This document shows positions 1 through 8,073 of a stretch of 64,000 bases of DNA, piece after piece. The notes beneath the pieces were generated by a model. That model made no database searches. It was not told the origin of the DNA and saw only the letters and a program-made list of their open reading frames with translations. Each line of letters begins with the position of its first letter. The stretch's first letter is position 1. The translations under genes were made by a program, and so were the position numbers. The stretch spans positions 310,001 to 374,000 of the forward strand of contig CAVYJC010000003.1 of NCBI GenBank assembly GCA_963768715.1, given 5' to 3'. The DNA comes from DATKEJ01 sp963768715. GTDB lineage: Bacteria > Bacteroidota > Rhodothermia > Rhodothermales > DATKEJ01.

Positions 1-168
1 AGGGTCATCCAGTGACCGCACGAGATCGATGGAGGCATCTGACAGGGAGTAAACGTTGTCGTCGGTCAGGTCGGCGCGTTCGAACCAATTGACGCTAATG
101 AGATTCACGACAACCAGAATGCCCGCCGTTAGGAGGAGCGTCAATCTTGTTGTCCAATTCCGCTTCAT
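1..168 (-). CDS. GldG-like ABC transporter auxiliary protein, partial (N-terminus only)
   Basis: The first 56 residues of a protein that runs off the left edge can be read from an ATG at 168. They show a short basic N-terminus, one membrane segment (about residues 8-24) and then the pattern RADLTDDNVYSLSDAS. That pattern is typical of the start of the periplasmic domain in GldG/ABC_transp_aux proteins. It starts 5 bp after the permease stop codon, so it is the third gene of an ATPase-permease-GldG operon. In this family the protein partners a GldA/GldF exporter; the substrate is unknown. The rest of the gene is outside the window. Confidence 0.75.
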   Translation of the reverse strand, partial: MKRNWTTRLTLLLTAGILVVVNLISVNWFERADLTDDNVYSLSDASIDLVRSLDDP

Positions 169-173
169 GGCAC

Positions 174-881
174 TCACTCCGGTCGTTTGGACAGGTGGTA
201 CGCGGTGAGCAGCGACGAAAACAGGACGATCGACGCAAAGTAGATCAGGTCCCGCGTATCAACGACACCGCGGAGCAGGTTCTGATAGTGGTAATCGAGG
301 CTGAGATACTGCAGCACGCCCGCCAGGTAGCCTGGGACGAACTGGGTCACTTTATCGAACATGAACATCACGAAGATGATCACGAATGCGATAATGAAGG
401 CGACGATCTGGTTCCTCGTGAGACTCGAGGCAAAGATCCCGATCGACGCACAGGCCAGCCCCAGCAGCGCCATACCCAGATAACCGCCGAACGTCGCCCC
501 TCCATCGATATCACCGAGGTAGGCGACCGTCGCGACGTAGACGAGCGTGAGGCAGATGGCCGTGAGGAGCAGTGTGAAGGCGGCAACCAGCTTGCCGACG
601 ATCACCTGCCAGTCACGAACCGGCAAGGTGAGCAGGAGCTCGATCGTTCCGGCGCGACGCTCCTCTGCGAACGTCCCCATCGTGATGGCCGGTACGAAGA
701 ACATGAAGAAGACGACGGTCATGTCGAACAGCGTTCGAACCGATGCGACGTTCTGCAAAAAAAGGCTGTTCGAGAAGAACCAGCCGCTCAGGAGTAGGAA
801 CAGTGTGAGGACGACGTATCCGACCGGACTATCGAAGTAGGATCGGATTTCGCGCCTCGCCACTACATAAAGACCTTTCAT
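174..881 (-). CDS. ABC-2 type permease, GldF-like
   Basis: A 235-residue integral membrane protein with about six hydrophobic segments (near 18-38, 56-75, 103-130, 134-152, 160-180 and 210-230). The loop TMGTFAEERRAGTIELLLTL is the conserved cytoplasmic region of ABC-2 permeases. It lies 4 bp after the ATPase gene and 5 bp before the GldG-like gene, so the three probably form one exporter. GldF-type permeases are linked to gliding in some Bacteroidota but also occur in non-gliding bacteria, so motility should not be assumed. Confidence 0.85.
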   Translation of the reverse strand: MKGLYVVARREIRSYFDSPVGYVVLTLFLLLSGWFFSNSLFLQNVASVRTLFDMTVVFFMFFVPAITMGTFAEERRAGTIELLLTLPVRDWQVIVGKLVAAFTLLLTAICLTLVYVATVAYLGDIDGGATFGGYLGMALLGLACASIGIFASSLTRNQIVAFIIAFVIIFVMFMFDKVTQFVPGYLAGVLQYLSLDYHYQNLLRGVVDTRDLIYFASIVLFSSLLTAYHLSKRPE

Positions 882-885
882 GGCA

Positions 886-1836
886 TCAGTGCATTGCGGT
901 GGAATGGACCTTCTCGGACGTCAGCTGTCTGAAGACATCCTCGAGGCGCGCTTCCTCACGATGCAGCTCGGTGAGGATCCATTGGTTCTGGACGGCCAGT
1001 CTGAAAAGATCGGGGCGGACATCCTCGGCCCCGCTGACGCCGAGCGTAAAGACGGTCGCTCCGTTCTCGGCAGCCTGTTCCAGCACGCGAACCCCGTAAA
1101 GGCCACGGAGCGCCTCTTCCACGCCAGTTCCGTCTCCGGAAATGCCGAAGAGCAGCCGCTGGTCGCCCTGGAATTGCGCCTGGAGGCTCTCAGGTGACCC
1201 ATCCGCGACGATCTTCCCTCGATTGATGATGAGAACACGGTCGCACGACGCCTCGACCTCGGGCAGAATGTGTGTCGACAGAATCACTGTCTTCTCCTGC
1301 CCAAGAGATAGAACGAGATCCCTGATCTCGACGATCTGGTTTGGGTCGAGACCGCTCGTGGGCTCATCGAGAATCAGAATCTCAGGATCGTGCAGCATGG
1401 CTTGGGCCAGCCCAACCCGCTGTCGATAGCCTTTCGAGAGCGTCTCGATTCGCTTGCTTAGTACCCCGGTCAGGCCGCAAACGTCCACGACGTAGGAAAT
1501 ACGCGAGCGCTCATCGGCAGGAGACATCTCACGTATCGCAGCGACGAAACTCAGATAGTCTCGCACTGCCATGTCGGGATAGAGGGGGGTGTTTTCTGGG
1601 AGGTAGCCGATCAGGCGTCGGACGGCGAGAGAATCGGTGGTGACATCGAGTCCGTTGATGGTCACGTGACCTGCCGTAGGGGGCAGGTAACACGTCAGAA
1701 CGCGCATCGTGGTGGACTTACCTGCTCCGTTGGGCCCAAGGAACCCGAGCACTTCGCCTCGTTCGACCTCGAACGAGATGTCATCAACCGCTCTTTCCAA
1801 TCCGAAAGTTTTGGTCAGACGGTCAACGGTAATCAT
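886..1836 (-). CDS. ABC transporter ATP-binding protein, GldA-like
   Basis: A 316-residue ATPase that should power the adjacent permease. It has Walker A GPNGAGKST (about 34-42), a Q-loop near YLPEN (78-82), signature LSKGYRQR (about 133-140), Walker B ILILDEP (about 153-159) and the switch histidine in STHI (near 189). An additional domain of about 90 residues follows, as in GldA and other ABC-2 exporter ATPases. It is the first gene of the operon and is divergent from the TonB receptor, with a 177 bp gap between their start codons. Signature residue 3 is K instead of G (LSKGY), as is common in this subfamily. Confidence 0.87.
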   Translation of the reverse strand: MITVDRLTKTFGLERAVDDISFEVERGEVLGFLGPNGAGKSTTMRVLTCYLPPTAGHVTINGLDVTTDSLAVRRLIGYLPENTPLYPDMAVRDYLSFVAAIREMSPADERSRISYVVDVCGLTGVLSKRIETLSKGYRQRVGLAQAMLHDPEILILDEPTSGLDPNQIVEIRDLVLSLGQEKTVILSTHILPEVEASCDRVLIINRGKIVADGSPESLQAQFQGDQRLLFGISGDGTGVEEALRGLYGVRVLEQAAENGATVFTLGVSGAEDVRPDLFRLAVQNQWILTELHREEARLEDVFRQLTSEKVHSTAMH

Positions 1837-2013
1837 GTGGCAGATGTACGTATCAGTTGAAACGTAACAAGGCGCTATCTTATCTCTATGGCAGGGAAAT
1901 GTTCCGGTATACGTCGAAATTTCAACACGACTTTACATAGTCTCCACGTATCACGTATATGGAACGCCCTTAGGGTCATTGCGTTGACAGCGCGGCCTTG
2001 TACCCTCCTCCAC

Positions 2014-4845
2014 ATGAAGTCGACCCACTTCCTTACTCTACTGCTGGCTGCCGCGTTGTCGCAGGGCGTCGCCGTCGCCCAAACCGCGCATCTGACGGGA
2101 ACCGTTACCGATGCGTCCGACGGACAGACGTTACCTGGAGCGCATGTCCTTCTGTTCGATTCGAACCAGAAATACGGTGCCGTTTCGGATTCGGCGGGCA
2201 TGTATCACCTAACGCTTCCTCATGCGGGTCTCTATCGGGTCAACGCCTCTTATATCGGCTATGTGTCGCACGAACGGGAGATCGAGCTTGCGGCAGGCGA
2301 GACGCTGCGGCTCAACCTCGGGCTCGAACCCAAGGGTATCCTTGCCAATCCGATTACGATCACGGCGTCGAGGCGACCCGAAAAGCTCCTGGATGCGCCC
2401 GCCGCCGTAACGGTGCTGTCCGCCCGTGAGATTGAAACGAAGACCGCACTCAGCACGGCCGATCTTCTCAAGGGAGTCCCATCGGTTGACTTGGTGACGA
2501 CCGGATTGAACTCATCGCGAATCGTCATCCGGGGTTTCAATGACAACCTCGCGAAGTCACTGCTAACGATGGTGGACTATCGCATTGCCCAGGTTCCCTC
2601 GATCCGGCTGTCGGCGATGCAATTGATTCCCATCGGAACGGCCGACATCGATCGGATTGAGATCGTCTCGGGTCCGGCTTCGGCGCTTTACGGGCCGAAC
2701 AGCGCTAACGGCGTCGTCCACATCATTACGAAGTCGCCTTTCGAGTCTCAGGGAACGACGATCAGCGTGGCTGGTGGGGAGCGGGATCTCTTCATGGGAT
2801 CGGTTCGGCACGCCGGCACGGTCTCAGCTCGAATCGGCTACAAATTTTCCGCTCAGTATTACAAAGGGCGGGACTTCGAATTCATGGATCCTGCCGAGGC
2901 GCAAGCTCGTGACGCGGCGCTTGCCGCCGGGGCATCAGCAGACACGCTCCGCATTGGGGACCGCAACTTCGGCATCGACAATTTCGCACTCGACGGCCGC
3001 GTCGACTATAGGTGGCCATCCGGCTCGACGCTCATAGTGAACGGTGGATTCACGCGTGGAGACAATATCGAGATTTCACCCACGGGCGCCGTGCAGGCTG
3101 TTGATGCCGTCGTGCACTATGTACAGGCGCGACTTTCCCACCGCAGGCTTTTTGCGCAAGTATTCTATAACCACCTCGATTCCGGCAAGACTTTCTCGCT
3201 GCGAACCGGCGAGCTCTTCAAGCAGAATTCCGGATTCTTCGTCGGACAGATTCAGCATAGCATCGCTCCGATCGAGTCGACTCGCATGACGTATGGAGCC
3301 GATGTATACCTGACCAGGCCGGGCACCGACGGATCGACCCACGGCCGCTTCGAGAACAGTGACGACATCAACGAATTGGGGGCGTATCTCCAGACCGAAC
3401 ACGAGTTTTCGGACCGCCTCGAACTCTTGGGCGCCGCTCGGGCCGACTACCACAACGTAGTCAACAAGGTCTCGTTCTCACCTCGCCTCGCCTTCGTTTT
3501 CAAGCCGATGCTCGGACAAACGGCCCGACTCACTTATAACAGGGCATTCCAGACTCCGTCGCCAGACCAGTTCTTTACCGATGTGCTCGGGCAGCGCGAC
3601 GTATTCCAGCTCGGGGCCCTCGAATCGTCGCTCGGGATTCCTACCGCAACCGATTTGCGTGCCGCAGGGACCGGACGAGGGTCGTTTCATTTCTCACGCG
3701 ACGCCTCCGGGCTTCCTCGTTTTCGATCCCCTTTTGCCCCGCTTGATCCCCGCGGTCTGACTCCAGACACTTTCATCGACTTCAACGATCCCATCTTCTC
3801 TCAGGTACTCTGGGGGGTTGCCCGAAATGCGCTGGCCGTTGGACTTCCCATGCAACTGGAGGATCAGGGAGTAATCCCCTCCGGCGCCGCGGATGCCATG
3901 GCCGAAGCACTCGCCAACGTGCTGCCTCAGTCTCTGGACGGGGTCGCCAATACGGCCATGGTGCTCGACATCAACAAGCAGCAGTTCGTGCCGATGAAGA
4001 AGCTGCTGGACGTAGCCCCACTCGACGTGACGCGGACCGAAACGTACGAGTTCGGCTACAGGGCATTTTTGTCCAGGTCGATCATCACCAGTATCGACTT
4101 GTACCACACGCGAGTGAAGAACTTCATCGGTCCCTATCTCGTCGCGACGCCCAACATCTTCCTCGACGGAACGACGATCCTACCGGAGCTTGCCGCGGCC
4201 CTTACCGAAACTCTCAGCCAGCCCGAACATGCACAAGAGAAGGCCGCCCTTCAGTTTCTCGACGAATTGAACTTCGTCGGCAACAACAACGGGACGCCTG
4301 CGGACGAGGTCGCATCCCTCATCACGCTTTCTGCGACGCAAATACCGCTTGGCACGATTTCGCCGGAAGAGGCGTCGGATCCCACAGCGGTTCTTCTGGT
4401 TCGCCGCAACTTCGGCGACATCTCCCTGTCGGGGCTCGACGCAGCCGTGACAATTCTGCCTGGCGACTCGTGGATAGTCGGCGGAACGCTTTCGCTCGTG
4501 ACGGAGAATTTCTTCAGAAACGTCGACGGAGTGGAGGACATCGCTCTGAATGCCCCGAAAACCAAGGCGGGCTTTTCGCTCGGCCGGCGCTTCAAGGATC
4601 TGGGTCTCAACACAAACCTTCGACTCCGGTTCGTCGACGGCTTCCCGGTCCGCTCCGACGTCTACGTAGGCAAGGTCGATCCCTATTCCGTGGCGGATCT
4701 GACGCTCAACTATAGCTTCCCCTACCGAGCGATCACGTCGATAAACCTGACGATCCAGAATCTGACCGACAACAAACACCGCGAGTTTGTCGGGGTCCCC
4801 GAGATCGGGCGCGTGGGTATCCTGCGTCTCACGAGGACGTTCTAG
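2014..4845 (+). CDS. TonB-dependent outer membrane receptor
   Basis: A 943-residue receptor that should move a ligand across the outer membrane using TonB energy; the ligand cannot be told. I start it at the ATG at 2014 because it gives a signal peptide ending near VAVAQ. The open frame extends back to 1888 but would add 42 non-signal residues. A carboxypeptidase-regulatory-like domain (about 24-110) is followed by a plug with ITITASRRPEKL and SGPASALYGPNSANGVV. A beta-barrel ending in LRLTRTF, with the usual terminal aromatic residue, completes the protein. No SusD-like gene is adjacent, so this is not a classic polysaccharide locus. The stop is 3 bp from the convergent TPR gene. Confidence 0.9.
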   Translation: MKSTHFLTLLLAAALSQGVAVAQTAHLTGTVTDASDGQTLPGAHVLLFDSNQKYGAVSDSAGMYHLTLPHAGLYRVNASYIGYVSHEREIELAAGETLRLNLGLEPKGILANPITITASRRPEKLLDAPAAVTVLSAREIETKTALSTADLLKGVPSVDLVTTGLNSSRIVIRGFNDNLAKSLLTMVDYRIAQVPSIRLSAMQLIPIGTADIDRIEIVSGPASALYGPNSANGVVHIITKSPFESQGTTISVAGGERDLFMGSVRHAGTVSARIGYKFSAQYYKGRDFEFMDPAEAQARDAALAAGASADTLRIGDRNFGIDNFALDGRVDYRWPSGSTLIVNGGFTRGDNIEISPTGAVQAVDAVVHYVQARLSHRRLFAQVFYNHLDSGKTFSLRTGELFKQNSGFFVGQIQHSIAPIESTRMTYGADVYLTRPGTDGSTHGRFENSDDINELGAYLQTEHEFSDRLELLGAARADYHNVVNKVSFSPRLAFVFKPMLGQTARLTYNRAFQTPSPDQFFTDVLGQRDVFQLGALESSLGIPTATDLRAAGTGRGSFHFSRDASGLPRFRSPFAPLDPRGLTPDTFIDFNDPIFSQVLWGVARNALAVGLPMQLEDQGVIPSGAADAMAEALANVLPQSLDGVANTAMVLDINKQQFVPMKKLLDVAPLDVTRTETYEFGYRAFLSRSIITSIDLYHTRVKNFIGPYLVATPNIFLDGTTILPELAAALTETLSQPEHAQEKAALQFLDELNFVGNNNGTPADEVASLITLSATQIPLGTISPEEASDPTAVLLVRRNFGDISLSGLDAAVTILPGDSWIVGGTLSLVTENFFRNVDGVEDIALNAPKTKAGFSLGRRFKDLGLNTNLRLRFVDGFPVRSDVYVGKVDPYSVADLTLNYSFPYRAITSINLTIQNLTDNKHREFVGVPEIGRVGILRLTRTF

Positions 4846-4848
4846 TCC

Positions 4849-5604
4849 CTAGCGGCCGGGATGCTGCTCCAGCCATGAGGCGGCTTCGTCGATCTGGCGC
4901 ACATTCTCGCTGTTCCGTGGCTTCAGTGTCTGCAGCTTTTCGAACACCTTCGTCGCCTCAGCCGTCCTTTCCATCTCGATCAGGGTCTCCCCGAGTTCGT
5001 AGTTCGCGAAGGGCGAAGCCGGGTCGGATTTAATCGCTCGTCTCAAATAGCGCTCCGACTTTTCCAGGCTGCCCGATGGGAGGCCGCCAAAAAGTGTCTT
5101 GGCGACAAGACGCTCGATCCAGTTGAGCTTTGCGACTTCTCTGTAGAAGGTGCCTAGAACGGATAATGCGTCGGAATAGGTCGAATCGATCTCGACGGCG
5201 CGCAGGGCGTCACTTTCTACCTCTCGCCCAAGGCGAACTTTCGTCTTACCGCCCTTCAGGAGGGCCAAATTTCCTTTGGCGGCGGCCCTGTTGAAGTAGC
5301 TCGCGGCGGCATCGGGATACGTTTCGACCATGTGTTCCGAGGTTTCAACGGCCTGCCCGAAAAGAACCTCGGCGCTGTCTTTGTCTCCCTCTGCCAGCAC
5401 GTCGAGTCCAAGCATGTTTTCGGCTGTTGCCAACTCGGAGAGGCGGTGCACTTCATCGTCGGTCGAAACGCTGCGGTAAAGTGGAATCGCGGCACGATAC
5501 TCGAATCTCGCCGAAAGTGAATCCGCCCGGTCGATGGCGCTCGTCTGGGCTCTTGCGTCGGTTGCTGCCAAGACAAGAAAAAGGATCAAGAACTTCGTTT
5601 GCAC
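4849..5604 (-). CDS. Exported tetratricopeptide-repeat protein
   Basis: A 251-residue protein with a signal peptide (MQTKFLILFLVLAATDARAQ) and a helical repeat body. TPR-like units are recognisable around SYFNRAAAKGNLALLKGG, SDALSVLGTFYREVAKLNW and SPFANYELGETLIEMERTAE. It is probably periplasmic and a scaffold; no enzymatic motif is visible. It is convergent with the TonB receptor and follows nadC after a 79 bp gap that holds only a weak 7-bp inverted repeat (5642-5664). A function cannot be assigned. Confidence 0.75.
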   Translation of the reverse strand: MQTKFLILFLVLAATDARAQTSAIDRADSLSARFEYRAAIPLYRSVSTDDEVHRLSELATAENMLGLDVLAEGDKDSAEVLFGQAVETSEHMVETYPDAAASYFNRAAAKGNLALLKGGKTKVRLGREVESDALRAVEIDSTYSDALSVLGTFYREVAKLNWIERLVAKTLFGGLPSGSLEKSERYLRRAIKSDPASPFANYELGETLIEMERTAEATKVFEKLQTLKPRNSENVRQIDEAASWLEQHPGR

Positions 5605-5683
5605 AAGGCTGCCTGTTGGAGACGACGCATACCGTCTGTTTAACCCGTCTGCATGTCACGGGTTGCGTGGGCACGTCTGGCAC

Positions 5684-6598
5684 CTAGCGCCCAGAATCCA
5701 GCGACAATTCGAGCGAAATGTCCAAGGCCTTGATCGAATGCGTGAGCGCCCCGCTCGAGATGAAATCGACACCTGTGGCGGCAATGGCTCCCACGGTCGC
5801 GAGTTCGACGTTCCCGGAAGCCTCGGTCTCGATGCGTCCGGCAATCAACGCAACGGCCTCACGAAGCATCGAGGTATCGATACGACCATCAGGATCTCGC
5901 CTCACCATGTTGTCGAGTAGTATGCGATCGGGAGCGCCGTGCTCCTCCTGGTATGCTGCGATTTCGCGGACTTCATCAAGCGAACGGGCCTCGATCTCTA
6001 TCAGGAGTTTCTTTGAGGCGGATCGGTTGCGGAATTCCACGGCGGCGTCCAGTGCGCTGCGCGTGGAGCCGGACGCTACGATGTGATTATCCTTTATGAG
6101 AATCATGTCGTGCAATCCAAACCGATGATTGACCCCGCCGCCGTCCGCTACGGCTGTCTTGTCTAGAATCCGGAGGCCCGGCGCCGTTTTTCTCGTGTCG
6201 AGGATGCGTGCTCCGAACGGTTTCGCCTCAGCGACCATTCTTGCCGTCATGGTGGCAATGCCGCTCATACGCTGAAGAAGGTTCAACGCGGTCCGTTCCG
6301 CGGTAAGAATTGCACGCGCATTCCCAGTTACGAGTCCGATGTGCTCTCCGGCCGTCACGACGTCGCCGTCCTTGCGTGACCAGTGTACGGAGATGCCGGG
6401 GTCGACTAGCGCGAATGCCCGACTTCCGGGACCCGTCCCCGAAAGGACGCCGCCTTCTTTGGCAAGAAATCGTCCTGAAGCGACGGCCGTGGCTTCAACC
6501 GTGGCCAGTGACGTTACGTCGCCGTCTCCGACATCTTCTTCGAGTGCGCGGCGAACGATGTCGTCGATCGCCTCCTCCCGGATCCTCTGGTTCGTCAT
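5684..6598 (-). CDS. nadC: Nicotinate-nucleotide pyrophosphorylase (carboxylating)
   Basis: A 304-residue quinolinate phosphoribosyltransferase. It converts quinolinate and PRPP to nicotinate mononucleotide, CO2 and pyrophosphate in de novo NAD synthesis. The family core is intact: ERTALNLLQRMSGIAT, DTRKTAPGLRILDK and NHRFGLHDMILIKDNH carry the basic residues that bind quinolinate and phosphate. The C-terminal barrel ends with SSGALTHS. The start ATG overlaps the thioesterase stop by 4 bp (ATGA), so translation is probably coupled. nadA and nadB are not in the window. Confidence 0.95.
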   Translation of the reverse strand: MTNQRIREEAIDDIVRRALEEDVGDGDVTSLATVEATAVASGRFLAKEGGVLSGTGPGSRAFALVDPGISVHWSRKDGDVVTAGEHIGLVTGNARAILTAERTALNLLQRMSGIATMTARMVAEAKPFGARILDTRKTAPGLRILDKTAVADGGGVNHRFGLHDMILIKDNHIVASGSTRSALDAAVEFRNRSASKKLLIEIEARSLDEVREIAAYQEEHGAPDRILLDNMVRRDPDGRIDTSMLREAVALIAGRIETEASGNVELATVGAIAATGVDFISSGALTHSIKALDISLELSLDSGR

Positions 6599-7008
6599 GG
6601 GCTCAGTACCGCCTCGAGGGCCGCCACAAAGTAACCAGGTACTCGAACGGGTCGCTTCGTCGCCGCATCCACAAAGCAGAGTAAGATTTCGGCGGACGTC
6701 AGGATCTTGTCCTCGCCGCGACGCCTGACCTCGTTTTCAAGCTTGAGCCTGATCGTGGGAATCTCGCGAATGCGCACAGTCACGTCCAGTTCATCGTCGT
6801 AGAAGGCGGGAGCGTGATAGTGAAGATTGGCTTGGACTACCTGGATCCACAGACCTGACTCTTCGATCTGTGCATACGGCACGCCCAGTGCGCGAATCAT
6901 CTCCGTACGCGCCGCCTCGCAATAATCGAGATAATGAGTGTGATACACGATACCCATTGGGTCGCACTCACGATAGCGTACGCGGTGGGCGTAATGGTGC
7001 TCGTGCAT
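6595..7008 (-). CDS. Acyl-CoA thioesterase, 4HBT/YbgC-type hotdog fold
   Basis: A 137-residue single hotdog-fold protein. I choose the ATG at 7008 because homologous sequence begins there (MHEHHYAHRVRYRECDPMG); the open frame extends upstream into accA. Asp16 in the RYRECDPMGIVY motif is the catalytic residue of 4-hydroxybenzoyl-CoA/YbgC thioesterases. It lies between accA (11 bp upstream) and nadC (4 bp overlap). A role in acyl-CoA hydrolysis or editing near fatty-acid synthesis is plausible, but the substrate is unknown. Confidence 0.85.
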   Translation of the reverse strand: MHEHHYAHRVRYRECDPMGIVYHTHYLDYCEAARTEMIRALGVPYAQIEESGLWIQVVQANLHYHAPAFYDDELDVTVRIREIPTIRLKLENEVRRRGEDKILTSAEILLCFVDAATKRPVRVPGYFVAALEAVLSP

Positions 7009-7018
7009 GAGCGTCGGA

Positions 7019-8050
7019 TCAGTTGCTCGCAGTCTTCGACTTCCGTCGCGGAGATTGACCGTTTGTGCGCACGTCGGTTTCAGCCCAGGCCCCCATTTGC
7101 TCGAATTTGATGCGCCGGTCCTCCACAAGCTTCGCCGGCTTCACCTTTCGGAGGTTCTTAAGGTTCTTTGCGACAGCCTCGCCAACCGTCTGATATACCA
7201 TCTCCGGATCTCGATGCGCGCCGCCGACCGGTTCGTCGAGCACCTCGTCGATGATGCCGGTTTCAATGAGGTCCCCGGCCGTTAGCTTGAGCGCTTTTGC
7301 GGCCTGCTCTTTGTAGTCCCACGAGCGCCAGAGGATCGATGAGCAGCTCTCGGGTGAGATGACGGAATACCAGGCGTTCTCCAGCATCAGGATGCGGTCA
7401 CCCACGCCGATTCCGAGCGCACCCCCCGAAGCGCCCTCACCAATGATGACGACGATGATCGGCACGGGGAGTTGGGACATAACGAAAAGATTCCGCGCAA
7501 TCGCTTCAGCCTGGCCGTGTTCCTCCGCCTCGAGTCCGGGAAAGGCGCCCGGCGTATCGAGCATCGTGATGATCGGTTTGTTGAACCGTGCTGCGAGTTC
7601 CATCAGGCGGAGCGCTTTGCGGTAGCCTTCGGGATTCGGCATGCCGAAACGTCGAATCTTCCGGCTCTTCGTGTCACGACCCTTCTGGTGACCCAGAATC
7701 ATCACCGTTTCGTCAGTCGATCCGTAGCGGGACCCCTGAAATCGTGCGAAACCGCCGACGATAGCTGGGTCGTCAGCCAGTCGCCGATCACCGTGGAGTT
7801 CCGTAAAATCCTCGGTGAGTGCCCCTATGTAGTCGAGCGTATATGGCCGTTCAGGATGCCGGGCGAGCTGCACGCGCTGCCAGCGGGTGAGATTACGATA
7901 AATGGACTCACGAAGCTGGTCGACGCGCTGTTCCAGGCGATCGATCTCGGCCGTGAGATCCACCTCATCGTTCGTCGCATTGAGCTCGCGCATCTCCGCA
8001 AGCTTCTCTTCGAGTTCGACGAGCGGTTTCTCGAAATCTAAAAGGAACAT
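7019..8050 (-). CDS. accA: Acetyl-CoA carboxylase carboxyltransferase subunit alpha
   Basis: A 343-residue subunit that, with AccD, moves the carboxyl group from carboxybiotin to acetyl-CoA to make malonyl-CoA, the first step of fatty-acid synthesis. The N-terminal part (FEKPLVELEEKLAEM) and the crotonase-like core are canonical, with GHQKGRDTK, DTPGAFPGLEAEE and GEGASGGALGIGVGD forming the CoA and biotin sites. The C-terminus is slightly longer and basic compared with E. coli AccA. It is the first gene of an accA-thioesterase-nadC operon; accD is elsewhere. Confidence 0.95.
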   Translation of the reverse strand: MFLLDFEKPLVELEEKLAEMRELNATNDEVDLTAEIDRLEQRVDQLRESIYRNLTRWQRVQLARHPERPYTLDYIGALTEDFTELHGDRRLADDPAIVGGFARFQGSRYGSTDETVMILGHQKGRDTKSRKIRRFGMPNPEGYRKALRLMELAARFNKPIITMLDTPGAFPGLEAEEHGQAEAIARNLFVMSQLPVPIIVVIIGEGASGGALGIGVGDRILMLENAWYSVISPESCSSILWRSWDYKEQAAKALKLTAGDLIETGIIDEVLDEPVGGAHRDPEMVYQTVGEAVAKNLKNLRKVKPAKLVEDRRIKFEQMGAWAETDVRTNGQSPRRKSKTASN

Positions 8051-8073
8051 ATACTTACTTAGGAAAGGATAGG

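Noticed and set aside
1888..2013. N-terminal extension of the TonB-dependent receptor
   Set aside because: The added 42 residues precede a good signal peptide and have no conserved pattern.
5642..5664. Terminator between nadC and the TPR gene
   Set aside because: A 7-bp AACCCGT/ACGGGTT stem exists but no T-tract follows on either strand.
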